NCBI GenBank assembly: GCA_045604945.1 | Contig: JAZUPA010000152.1 | Location: forward strand, 1-11,654 | DNA from: JAISGQ01 sp045604945 | Lineage (GTDB): Bacteria; Bacillota; Clostridia; Oscillospirales; Acutalibacteraceae | Length of the DNA stretch: 11,654 bases | Direction: 5' to 3' | In this document: positions 6,360 through 11,654 of the stretch, one piece after another | How the letters are laid out: each line of letters begins with the position of its first letter | Position numbering within the stretch: the first letter of the stretch is position 1 | Notes under the pieces: model-generated | Told to the model about the DNA's origin: nothing | Database searches by the model: none | The model's input: only the letters and a program-made list of their open reading frames with translations | Program-made: the position numbers and the translations under genes

Positions 6360-9185
6360 TTATTTATTCTTTCTGCGTCTTATCAGTATTGAAGCTGTTA
6401 CCGCTGCGGACAGGAGCACCGCTGCGCCCACCGCCAATACAACGGGCGGTATGCCGCTTTTTTTGCTCTGCTCGCTGTCTTCGGCGGATGCATCGGTCTG
6501 AGAAATCACTGCCATAGGTGCCAGCTCAATTTCAAAGCTGATTGCCAGCTCTTCGGAGAAGCAGATGTACTCGGGGTCTGCCGCATAGTCCTCTGCGGTG
6601 GGGCCGTACATATTGTAGAATTCAATTCTCAGGTTGCCGTTTTCCTCGGTATCACCCACTGCGACCTTTGATGCGTCAAACTCCATCTCCTCTCCGTCCT
6701 GGGTGATGGAGGTGACTTTTACCCTCACTGTCTCTGCAACCTTTTCCTTGTACTCTGCCTTTTCCTCGTCAGAGATAAGTGTTGCTGCGTCTATGCCTGT
6801 AATAAGCTTTGAGTACCCCATAAGGTCAATGCAGAATACAACCGCACCAACAGATTCCATCGCACTGCCGTCCTCGGCGGTCATGCCGGGGAGGGTAAGG
6901 GTATAGGCGCCGTTTTCCATTGTGCTGACGGTGATGCCTGTCTTTTCGGTTGCATCGTCGGTCATGACGGTGTAACCCCAGTCGCCGTTAGCAAAGCAGA
7001 TTCTGCCTGTTACGCTTTCTTCCGCGGGAACAATTCTGCTTTCTGCAAGCTCCACGACTACTTTTTCGGTTTCAGTCTCAGGCTCTTCCTCAATGGGCTT
7101 GCTGATTTCTGATGCTATGTCATGGCTTGCGCCGTTTACAACAAAGGTGGTAATGGAGTTTCCTGTAACCGTTGCTCTTACACAGCCGTCCTTTACTTCA
7201 ATATTCTCAAGAACTGCCCAGTTTTCGCCGTTTTCATAGTCTCCGCTTGTTCTGATCACCTCTGCTTCAGCACCGCACTCTGCAAAGGCAGTAAGGTCAA
7301 AGCTTACCTCTCTGTCTGCTTCTGCAGTGTTATAAGTGACGATTACTATCTTTCCGTCCTCTGCACTGAATGCAGCGGTGGTGTAGGAATCGTCGACGGA
7401 AATGAGAGAGTATCCCGGGCGGATGAATCTTGTGTACTGACCGAAGGCGTAATACTTCTTGGTTTTTACAACGGTCTCGGTGTTCATATCCGCATAGCAG
7501 ACGCCCCAGAAGCCCTCGGTATCAAGGGTTTTCTGATCGAGAGTATCGGGGTCGAACTCGTTGTTTTCATCGCAGTAGGAGCCGATTGCCTGCCACATTA
7601 TCCATGCGGAGGGCTGCATATTGTTAAGGTCTGCGGTTATCTGGGAGGCAAAATTCAGGGCTGCGCCCATCTCCCCTGCGTTGGTACCCTGCACGCCGCC
7701 GTTGTCGTTCTCGGTCATCCAGAGCTTCTTGCCAAGGTCAAGTGCGGTTCTGTAAAGCTTTGTACTGGAGGATTCGTTTCTTGAATAGGTGTGGGTGTTT
7801 ATCTGATCAAGAACTGCAAGAGCCTCGTCACTGAGCTTTTTAAGTGCCTGATTTGTGGTTGTGTCGTTGGTCTCGTCAACACCTGCAAGGGCTATATCCG
7901 AAAGCCCGTGAGCCTTCATTGCTTCATCCATTGCGATAAGCATGGAAGACTGCTCCTCGCCCTTTTCAACAGAGCAGCCCTCCTGCTTTACTCCGTAATG
8001 AGCGACATTCCAGCCGTTTGAGGGTTCGTTCATAGGCTCGACGCTTACAACATTGACCCCTTCGTTTACATAGAACTCCACAACAGTTGCCATGTAATCA
8101 GCAAATGCGGGCATATTCTCAGTGGTGATGTTGCTCTTTACGCTGTCGGTTGTACCTGAGGTGCAGCCGCTTCTGGTCATAAAGTAAGGTGCGGAATTTG
8201 AAAACATCTCGACGAGCATTTCGGGACATTCCTCAATTGACCTGTAAAGAACGTTTCTCTGGTTTTCGTCCTTTGTAAAATCGTATTCAAATTCTCCTGT
8301 CTCGGCATTGTAATCTGTCCAGTAGCCGGGCATATTGGAGTCGGAGCGCTGAATATGGGTATGGGTGGGGTCATCACCTCCGCCTACGTTGAAGCGGATG
8401 ATGTTAAGTCCAAGGCCGGTCTCGGCATTGTAGAAAAGCTCTGCGGATTCCTCTGTAGCCTTCTCGGAGCCGCCTATGCGGTTGCCATACCAGCAGAGAC
8501 TTGTTCCCCAGCCTTCAAACACGCCGTTGTTGGTCTTGCTGACCTTTGAGGGGTCTATGGCGATGGTATCAACTGCGGTTTCAACATAGGGGGATGCATT
8601 GCTTTCGGGGATTTCTTCGCCCGGTGAGTAGATATATGCGTTTTTCACTTCGATTACGGTTTCATCTCCCTCTGCTACATTTCCGATTACCATTTCGCAG
8701 GTCTGAAGCCAGTCGATTCCGCTCTTTTCCTTTGACCTGCAAAGCTGTGCAAGATCGCAGATTACGGTGTAATCGCCCTCGCGGTCGATTATATACTTTG
8801 AGAAGCTTGCAAATGCATCGGGGCCGCACCATGTGGCGCCTGCATCACCGATGAATTTTACATTTGAGCCCCAGGTGATATAGAAGGGGACTCCTGACCA
8901 GTTGGATATGCTGAAATCCACTCTCAGGGCTGCGACATCGGTACCCTGAGGCACATCGTCAAACAGCCTGAGTTTATTAGACATCTGAACTACCTTTATC
9001 CAGTTTTTGTCGCCTTCAACTCCTGAGCCGCCGACGGCATCGGAGCCTAAATCAAATTCGTTGACCGATTCTGTGGGGAACAGCTTCTGTGATGCTCTTG
9101 CTGTCAGCACCCCGAAAGAGGTCGGCATAAGGGACAGCAGCATGACAAGCGAGAGAAACAGTGCTGTGAATTTTTTCATTTTCAT
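6360..9185 (-). CDS. Secreted, membrane-anchored GH30 glycosidase (endo-beta-1,6-galactanase-like)
   Basis: A 941-residue modular enzyme. Residues 1-31 form a signal peptide ending ARA. Residues about 40-187 look like a beta-sandwich carbohydrate-binding domain. The GH30 barrel and its side beta domain span about 205-685, with the acid/base Glu387 in VEPMNEP and the nucleophile Glu492 in LWMTENDNGG; both are present at the normal spacing. The stretch FNVGGGDDPTHTHIQRSDSNMPGYW, summarised at 265-289, recalls the GH30_5 endo-beta-1,6-galactanases rather than glucosylceramidases or glucuronoxylanases. An acidic linker (698-708) leads to a second beta-rich domain (about 710-890). Residues 912-935 form a membrane helix followed by RRRKNK, so the enzyme is held at the cell surface. 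AAAAGGAGGAG precedes the ATG. It is transcribed alone and has its own terminator. Substrate, probably type II arabinogalactan, is inferred. Confidence 0.92.
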   Translation of the reverse strand: MKMKKFTALFLSLVMLLSLMPTSFGVLTARASQKLFPTESVNEFDLGSDAVGGSGVEGDKNWIKVVQMSNKLRLFDDVPQGTDVAALRVDFSISNWSGVPFYITWGSNVKFIGDAGATWCGPDAFASFSKYIIDREGDYTVICDLAQLCRSKEKSGIDWLQTCEMVIGNVAEGDETVIEVKNAYIYSPGEEIPESNASPYVETAVDTIAIDPSKVSKTNNGVFEGWGTSLCWYGNRIGGSEKATEESAELFYNAETGLGLNIIRFNVGGGDDPTHTHIQRSDSNMPGYWTDYNAETGEFEYDFTKDENQRNVLYRSIEECPEMLVEMFSNSAPYFMTRSGCTSGTTDSVKSNITTENMPAFADYMATVVEFYVNEGVNVVSVEPMNEPSNGWNVAHYGVKQEGCSVEKGEEQSSMLIAMDEAMKAHGLSDIALAGVDETNDTTTNQALKKLSDEALAVLDQINTHTYSRNESSSTKLYRTALDLGKKLWMTENDNGGVQGTNAGEMGAALNFASQITADLNNMQPSAWIMWQAIGSYCDENNEFDPDTLDQKTLDTEGFWGVCYADMNTETVVKTKKYYAFGQYTRFIRPGYSLISVDDSYTTAAFSAEDGKIVIVTYNTAEADREVSFDLTAFAECGAEAEVIRTSGDYENGENWAVLENIEVKDGCVRATVTGNSITTFVVNGASHDIASEISKPIEEEPETETEKVVVELAESRIVPAEESVTGRICFANGDWGYTVMTDDATEKTGITVSTMENGAYTLTLPGMTAEDGSAMESVGAVVFCIDLMGYSKLITGIDAATLISDEEKAEYKEKVAETVRVKVTSITQDGEEMEFDASKVAVGDTEENGNLRIEFYNMYGPTAEDYAADPEYICFSEELAISFEIELAPMAVISQTDASAEDSEQSKKSGIPPVVLAVGAAVLLSAAVTASILIRRRKNK

Positions 9186-9211
9186 AGTGACTTCTCCTCC
9201 TTTTGTAAATT

Positions 9212-9259
9212 ATTCTATCAAAAGGAAGAATCACAAATATATAAATTACTTGCTGTCAA
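9212..9259 (-). promoter_or_regulatory. Candidate promoter elements for the GH30 gene
   Basis: Two alternatives are visible on the minus strand. One is a perfect -35 TTGACA at 9259-9254 with, 18 bases on, the weaker -10 TGTGAT (9235-9230), giving a leader of roughly 40 bases. The other is the extended -10 TGATAGAAT at 9220-9212, which would leave a leader of only about 20 bases starting at the ribosome binding site. They cannot be separated by eye. No clear AraC-type direct repeat was found here. Confidence 0.35.
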
Positions 9260-9296
9260 TTATAAATTTCTTGCGGTGTGGGGCATCGCTGAAAGC

Positions 9297-9325
9297 TTGA
9301 AGAAAAAATGCTGTTGTGATATAAT
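9297..9325 (+). promoter_or_regulatory. Promoter of the EcsC-family gene
   Basis: TTGAAG (9297-9302), 17 bases, then a perfect TATAAT (9320-9325) that also has the TGn extension (TGATATAAT). The start point would be near 9332, leaving an AT-rich leader of about 117 bases in which I see no clear regulatory fold. It lies in the divergent region with the GH30 gene. Confidence 0.7.
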
Positions 9326-9448
9326 ACATTTAAGCGTAATCAAAACAATATTTTTTGAATTTACACACCATTTTTCTTTTCCAAAAATTCGCAAAATTTA
9401 CGGATCATCTTATAAGGAACCTATTGTATATATTTGGGAGAAATCACT

Positions 9449-10156
9449 ATGGCTGACAAAAAAATCTTTACGCAAGAGCAAATTATGCAATTATTGGACA
9501 AACTATACGATAGCTCTATCCAAGGTATTCCAAAGGTTAGTCCTCCGATCCCGGAGCTGGCAGATAACTACTTAAAAAAACACAACAATGTTGAGAGTGC
9601 AGCAAAAAACTTTATCAATTACCAAATAGTCAAATGTACCACATCCGGCTTTGTTGCAGGTTTAGGTGGTCTTATCACTTTGCCTATAACTATCCCTGCA
9701 AACATTAGCAGTGTTATGTATGTCCAAATGCGAATGATAGCCTGCCTTGCTCACATGGGAGGATTCGATACAGATTGTGACCAAGTACAAACTTTGGTGT
9801 ACGCATGTTTAGCTGGAATCTCTATTGACCAGTTAGTAAAAAACGTAGGCATTCAGTTTGGGGTAAAATTCACAACTGCCATGATTAAAAAAATCCCTGG
9901 CACCGTGCTGACAAAAATCAATCAAAAGGTTGGATTCAGATTTTTAACTAAATTTGGCACAAAGGGCCTTATTAACCTCGGGAAAGCCGTCCCGATTGTC
10001 GGTGGTGTTATCGGTGGCGGTTTTGACCTTGTAGAAACCAAAATCATAGCTGAGCGCGCATATAAAATGTTTATAAAAGGTGATATTTCAGTTCTTTCAA
10101 GCAAAAACTGCAAAGATGATGACATTACAGAAAACGTCGAAACACCGATACAATAG
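9449..10156 (+). CDS. EcsC-family protein
   Basis: A 235-residue protein that I recognise as an EcsC-family member from the central stretch KCTTSGFVAGLGGLITLP through IPANISSVMYVQMRMIACLAHMGG, and from IPGTVLTKINQKVGFR and LGKAVPIVGGVIGG. Two glycine-rich hydrophobic segments (about 66-88 and 176-192) may dip into or lie on the membrane, but no signal peptide is present. The family is named for the third gene of the Bacillus ecs operon; its molecular function is not established, and no EcsA/EcsB-like transporter genes are next to it. The ATG at 9449 follows GGGAG by eight bases; a TTG at 9434 in frame overlaps that signal. It is the only plus-strand gene, is visibly AT-richer than its neighbours, and stands alone with its own promoter and terminator, which together suggest acquisition by transfer. 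Confidence 0.85.
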   Translation: MADKKIFTQEQIMQLLDKLYDSSIQGIPKVSPPIPELADNYLKKHNNVESAAKNFINYQIVKCTTSGFVAGLGGLITLPITIPANISSVMYVQMRMIACLAHMGGFDTDCDQVQTLVYACLAGISIDQLVKNVGIQFGVKFTTAMIKKIPGTVLTKINQKVGFRFLTKFGTKGLINLGKAVPIVGGVIGGGFDLVETKIIAERAYKMFIKGDISVLSSKNCKDDDITENVETPIQ

Positions 10157-10165
10157 TTTAATTGC

Positions 10166-10198
10166 AATAAAGGCGGAGCAAATTGCTCCGCCTTTATT
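10166..10198 (+). terminator. Strong, symmetrical terminator after the EcsC-family gene
   Basis: AATAAAGGCGGAGCAA (10166-10181) faces its exact complement TTGCTCCGCCTTTATT (10183-10198) across one central base, with a GC-rich core and A/T arms. It starts nine bases after the stop codon. Because both arms end in A and T runs, it can stop transcription from either side. Confidence 0.9.
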
Positions 10199-10268
10199 CA
10201 TCCTGGTAGTGTCAAGAATTATGCGCAAATTAGTTTGTAGGCCCTCAAAATGAAGTCGTGAGTATGTT

Positions 10269-10295
10269 GGCAAACATAGCTCGGCGATGTTTGCC
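10269..10295. repeat. Inverted repeat, 9-bp perfect hairpin
   Basis: GGCAAACAT (10269-10277) and its exact complement ATGTTTGCC (10287-10295) enclose a nine-base loop. It lies 13 bases before the much longer hairpin and has no U tract, so it is not a simple terminator. Confidence 0.75.
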
Positions 10296-10308
10296 GTGAT
10301 TGCTTTAC

Positions 10309-10382
10309 AGCATACGGAAAGGCGCTGGTCAAGGGTGGCGAAGCCACTTGCGTAGCCCTTGACCGGTGACTTTCTGTATGCT
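10309..10382 (+). repeat. Long hairpin, 27-bp stem, RNA-like on the plus strand
   Basis: The arms at 10309-10335 and 10356-10382 pair over 27 positions: 23 Watson-Crick pairs, three G-U pairs and one G-A mismatch when read as plus-strand RNA. The innermost nine (GGTCAAGGG/CCCTTGACC) are perfect, and the 20-base loop holds a small hairpin of its own (GGC-GAA-GCC). Read from the minus strand, the three G-U pairs become A-C mismatches, so any folding RNA is more likely the plus-strand one. It is not followed by a U run. Confidence 0.75.
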
Positions 10383-10392
10383 ACTTTCGGCT

Positions 10393-10422
10393 AAGCGATG
10401 GCGTTGATATCCTCAATCGCTT
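10393..10422. repeat. Short inverted repeat, 7 bp
   Basis: AAGCGAT (10393-10399) and ATCGCTT (10416-10422) with a 16-base loop that includes the palindrome GATATC. It overlaps the end of the possible transposase-like reading frame. Short enough to be coincidental; listed because it is the third inverted repeat within 160 bases. Confidence 0.4.
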
Positions 10423-10472
10423 CCAGATGCTTCATATTCATGTATTTCTTGCATCCCCATTGCGGTATGGCA

Positions 10473-10507
10473 AAAAACTGCTCAGGATAAAAGCCTGAGC
10501 AGTTTTT
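10473..10507 (-). terminator. Intrinsic terminator of the PPOX gene
   Basis: A perfect 14-bp stem AAAAACTGCTCAGG/CCTGAGCAGTTTTT around a seven-base loop, starting five bases after the stop codon of the minus-strand gene. On the minus strand it ends in a run of six T, a textbook terminator. Confidence 0.92.
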
Positions 10508-10512
10508 CATTA

Positions 10513-10923
10513 TCAGAATTCATACTTTTTTCCGTCGCTGTACAGTGTGCCGTCTGTCAGTCTGATTCTTAAAATAACGGTGTTGGGGTCATCCTCATTG
10601 GTGTGTCCGTTATCATACCACGAGGCAAATGCTTGCCTTAATCTTTCGGCGATCTCCCCGTTCTTTTCAAGCCTTATGTACCCTTCGTTTTCAGCCGCAC
10701 CATGCCCCGAAAACCACTCTCCGCTGATTGCAACTGTGGGGCATTTTTCAATGTGCTTTATCTTGTTTGACAGGGCATAGGTTATTGTGTAAAAGCTGTC
10801 CTCATAAAAAATCGCGTTGATCGTCCTGACCCAGGGTATCCCTTTTTCGTCAACGGTCGCCAGCGCCATCAGGGAATCCGCTGAGAATCTCTCTTTCAAA
10901 ATTTCAATGTACTTATTCTTCAT
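10513..10923 (-). CDS. Pyridoxamine 5'-phosphate oxidase (PPOX)-fold family protein
   Basis: A compact 136-residue protein, a normal length for small members of the flavin-binding split-barrel group. The N-terminal half shows the typical series: helix KYIEILKERF, then SLMALATVDEKGIPWVRTI (17-35), then FYTITYALSNKIKHIEKCPTVAIS, in which SNKIKHIEKCP matches the family's usual SKKVKNIEKNP-type stretch. The usual ligand is FMN, F420 or haem; which applies is not visible. It is probably a general redox or cofactor-binding protein and not a true PdxH, which is longer. AAAGGAG lies six bases upstream of the ATG. It follows the 191-residue gene by 64 bases with no terminator and is probably on the same transcript. 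Confidence 0.82.
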   Translation of the reverse strand: MKNKYIEILKERFSADSLMALATVDEKGIPWVRTINAIFYEDSFYTITYALSNKIKHIEKCPTVAISGEWFSGHGAAENEGYIRLEKNGEIAERLRQAFASWYDNGHTNEDDPNTVILRIRLTDGTLYSDGKKYEF

Positions 10924-10987
10924 TCCCGGCTCCTTTCCGTCCTTTTTCCTTCAGGCAGGGAGTCCCGCACATATTGGAATCAGGCAG

Positions 10988-11563
10988 TTATAACTTATGT
11001 TTTTCAGATGCTTCAAGCCACAGATAAAATTCCTTGTCCAATGGAATGTCATTCGGATATTCATTTCTGAACCATTTCTGATATTCAAGATATTCGCTGT
11101 AGCTGTTAAGTTTGCTCCATCTTTTGTTCATAGTGTAATCTGTGATTTCAAGTATGTATTTGTCAATGGGAACATGGCAATATTCATACACCTTTTGTAC
11201 TTCCTGATAATCCAGCAGATGCAGGTACTTGAAGGTCATATTTATCCACTTTTGTGCCTGCCCCACTGTAAATGTCTGTCCTCTGAACGACGAAATCAGG
11301 TCATTGCAGGCGGTTTTATGCAGCTCGTCAAATTCTTCCTGAGAATTTATTTCTGCAGAAAGTATTGCACTTACAGATGCATGGAGTGTTTCCCGCGCAT
11401 TTCTGATAATAGTATCATGCTCCGGATTGCCGGAAAAGCCTCGGATGGTCCGCATCAGATCGCGATACGCCTTGGTCATTGCCAGTGCAATTATATCATC
11501 GACAAAGAAATCGCCTTTCCACCAACTCATTTTTTCTTCAAAACTGATGATACTCTTTTTCAC
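10988..11563 (-). CDS. Conserved-looking protein of unknown function
   Basis: A 191-residue protein I do not recognise. It is predicted to be soluble and mostly helical, rich in aromatic and charged residues, with no signal peptide or membrane segment. Notable stretches are EKMSWWKGDFFVDDIIALAM (10-29), VGQAQKWINMTFKYLHLLDY (about 99-118), and a C-terminal YLEYQKWFRNEY ... FYLWLEASEKHKL. The start codon is GTG at 11563, preceded by GGGGGG at seven bases; the overlapping ATG two bases earlier is out of frame and stops at once. It is followed by the PPOX gene. Codon use and frame integrity over the full length support a real gene; no function is proposed. Confidence 0.72.
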   Translation of the reverse strand: MKKSIISFEEKMSWWKGDFFVDDIIALAMTKAYRDLMRTIRGFSGNPEHDTIIRNARETLHASVSAILSAEINSQEEFDELHKTACNDLISSFRGQTFTVGQAQKWINMTFKYLHLLDYQEVQKVYEYCHVPIDKYILEITDYTMNKRWSKLNSYSEYLEYQKWFRNEYPNDIPLDKEFYLWLEASEKHKL

Positions 11564-11570
11564 ATTCCTA

Positions 11571-11576
11571 CCCCCC
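11571..11576 (-). promoter_or_regulatory. Ribosome binding site supporting the GTG start
   Basis: A run of six G seven bases before the GTG at 11563, with AGGA also nearer to it. The remaining 78 bases to the window edge hold no convincing promoter. Confidence 0.5.
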
Positions 11577-11654
11577 GCAAATCAAAGTCTGTCAGTTAGT
11601 TCGTTTTTGTTTGTAAATCCTTCGTATGAACGGATACACGGATGTAATCATCGA

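Larger units (their letters stand above)
10199..10472. other. Gene-free structured segment, possible insertion-sequence remnant
   Basis: No credible gene is seen in these 274 bases, which lie between two terminators. On the minus strand, from about 10470 to 10391, a short open stretch reads AIPQWGCKKYMNMKHLEAIE and ends with DINAIA and a TAG stop, which looks like the last residues of a protein, perhaps a transposase. Downstream of that stop are two strong hairpins, and then, near the EcsC terminator, the string GTGTCAAGAATTATGCGCAA (10209-10228), whose general form resembles insertion-sequence ends. No matching opposite end and no target duplication are seen, so if it is an element only one end remains. 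I cannot name the family. Confidence 0.4.

Noticed and set aside
7122..7784. Long plus-strand open frame (220 codons) opposite the GH30 gene
   Set aside because: It lies wholly inside the GH30 coding sequence on the other strand, has no start signal, and its composition is that of a reverse-strand shadow.
10997..11599. Plus-strand open frame of 200 codons opposite the 191-residue gene
   Set aside because: The two compete for the same bases. The minus-strand gene has a start signal, is followed by a co-oriented gene and terminator, and has a more natural soluble composition.
10..11636. The 12-mer TATCCGTTCATA near the left end (10-21) and its inverted copy near the right end (11625-11636)
   Set aside because: The left copy covers the start codon of the next gene, and shared 12-mers are expected by chance in a window of this size. 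No other repeat structure supports an element.
1..11654. CRISPR arrays, tRNA or rRNA genes
   Set aside because: No regularly spaced repeats and no tRNA-like or rRNA-like segments were recognised by eye on either strand.

Overview
The window looks like a chromosomal stretch of a fibre-degrading, low-to-mid GC Firmicute, probably a gut Clostridia (Ruminococcus or Oscillospiraceae type). The reasons are strong purine-rich ribosome binding sites (AGGAGG type), A-type promoters, compact co-oriented operons, intrinsic terminators, and carbohydrate-active enzymes including a membrane-anchored GH30. This placement comes from gene style and protein families, not from a marker gene.

Nearly everything is on the minus strand, so transcription runs from high to low coordinates. 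Read that way: (a) 11563-10513, a two-gene unit with an unrecognised 191-residue protein and a small PPOX-fold flavin-type protein, ended by a terminator at 10473-10507; (b) 10472-10199, a gene-free stretch with three hairpins (one about 27 bp long), a possible transposase-like tail and an insertion-sequence-like end; (c) 10156-9449, an EcsC-family gene on the opposite (plus) strand, visibly AT-richer, with its own promoter and terminator; (d) 9185-6360, a secreted, C-terminally anchored GH30 glycosidase, most like endo-beta-1,6-galactanases, with its own terminator; (e) 6260-4368, a two-gene unit with a strong promoter, encoding an AraC-type regulator and a NucS/DUF91-like PDDEXK nuclease that carries a possible PUA/EVE-like C-terminal domain, ended by a terminator; (f) 4205 to the left edge, a presumed operon of histidine phosphatase, SDR epimerase/dehydratase, a decayed gene scar, an intracellular GH43, an alpha/beta hydrolase, and the first codons of a further gene at position 20.

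The carbohydrate genes suggest a simple division of labour. The anchored GH30 would cut a beta-linked polysaccharide such as a type II arabinogalactan side chain at the cell surface. The GH43, which has no signal peptide, would trim imported oligosaccharides (arabinose or xylose ends) with the alpha/beta hydrolase possibly removing acyl groups, and the AraC regulator would sense the sugar. No transporter lies inside the window, so this chain is inferred.

The least ordinary parts are the nuclease that shares a transcript with an AraC regulator (4368-6260), the structured gene-free segment at 10199-10472, and the acyltransferase-like gene scar at 2144-2493 inside the GH43 operon.
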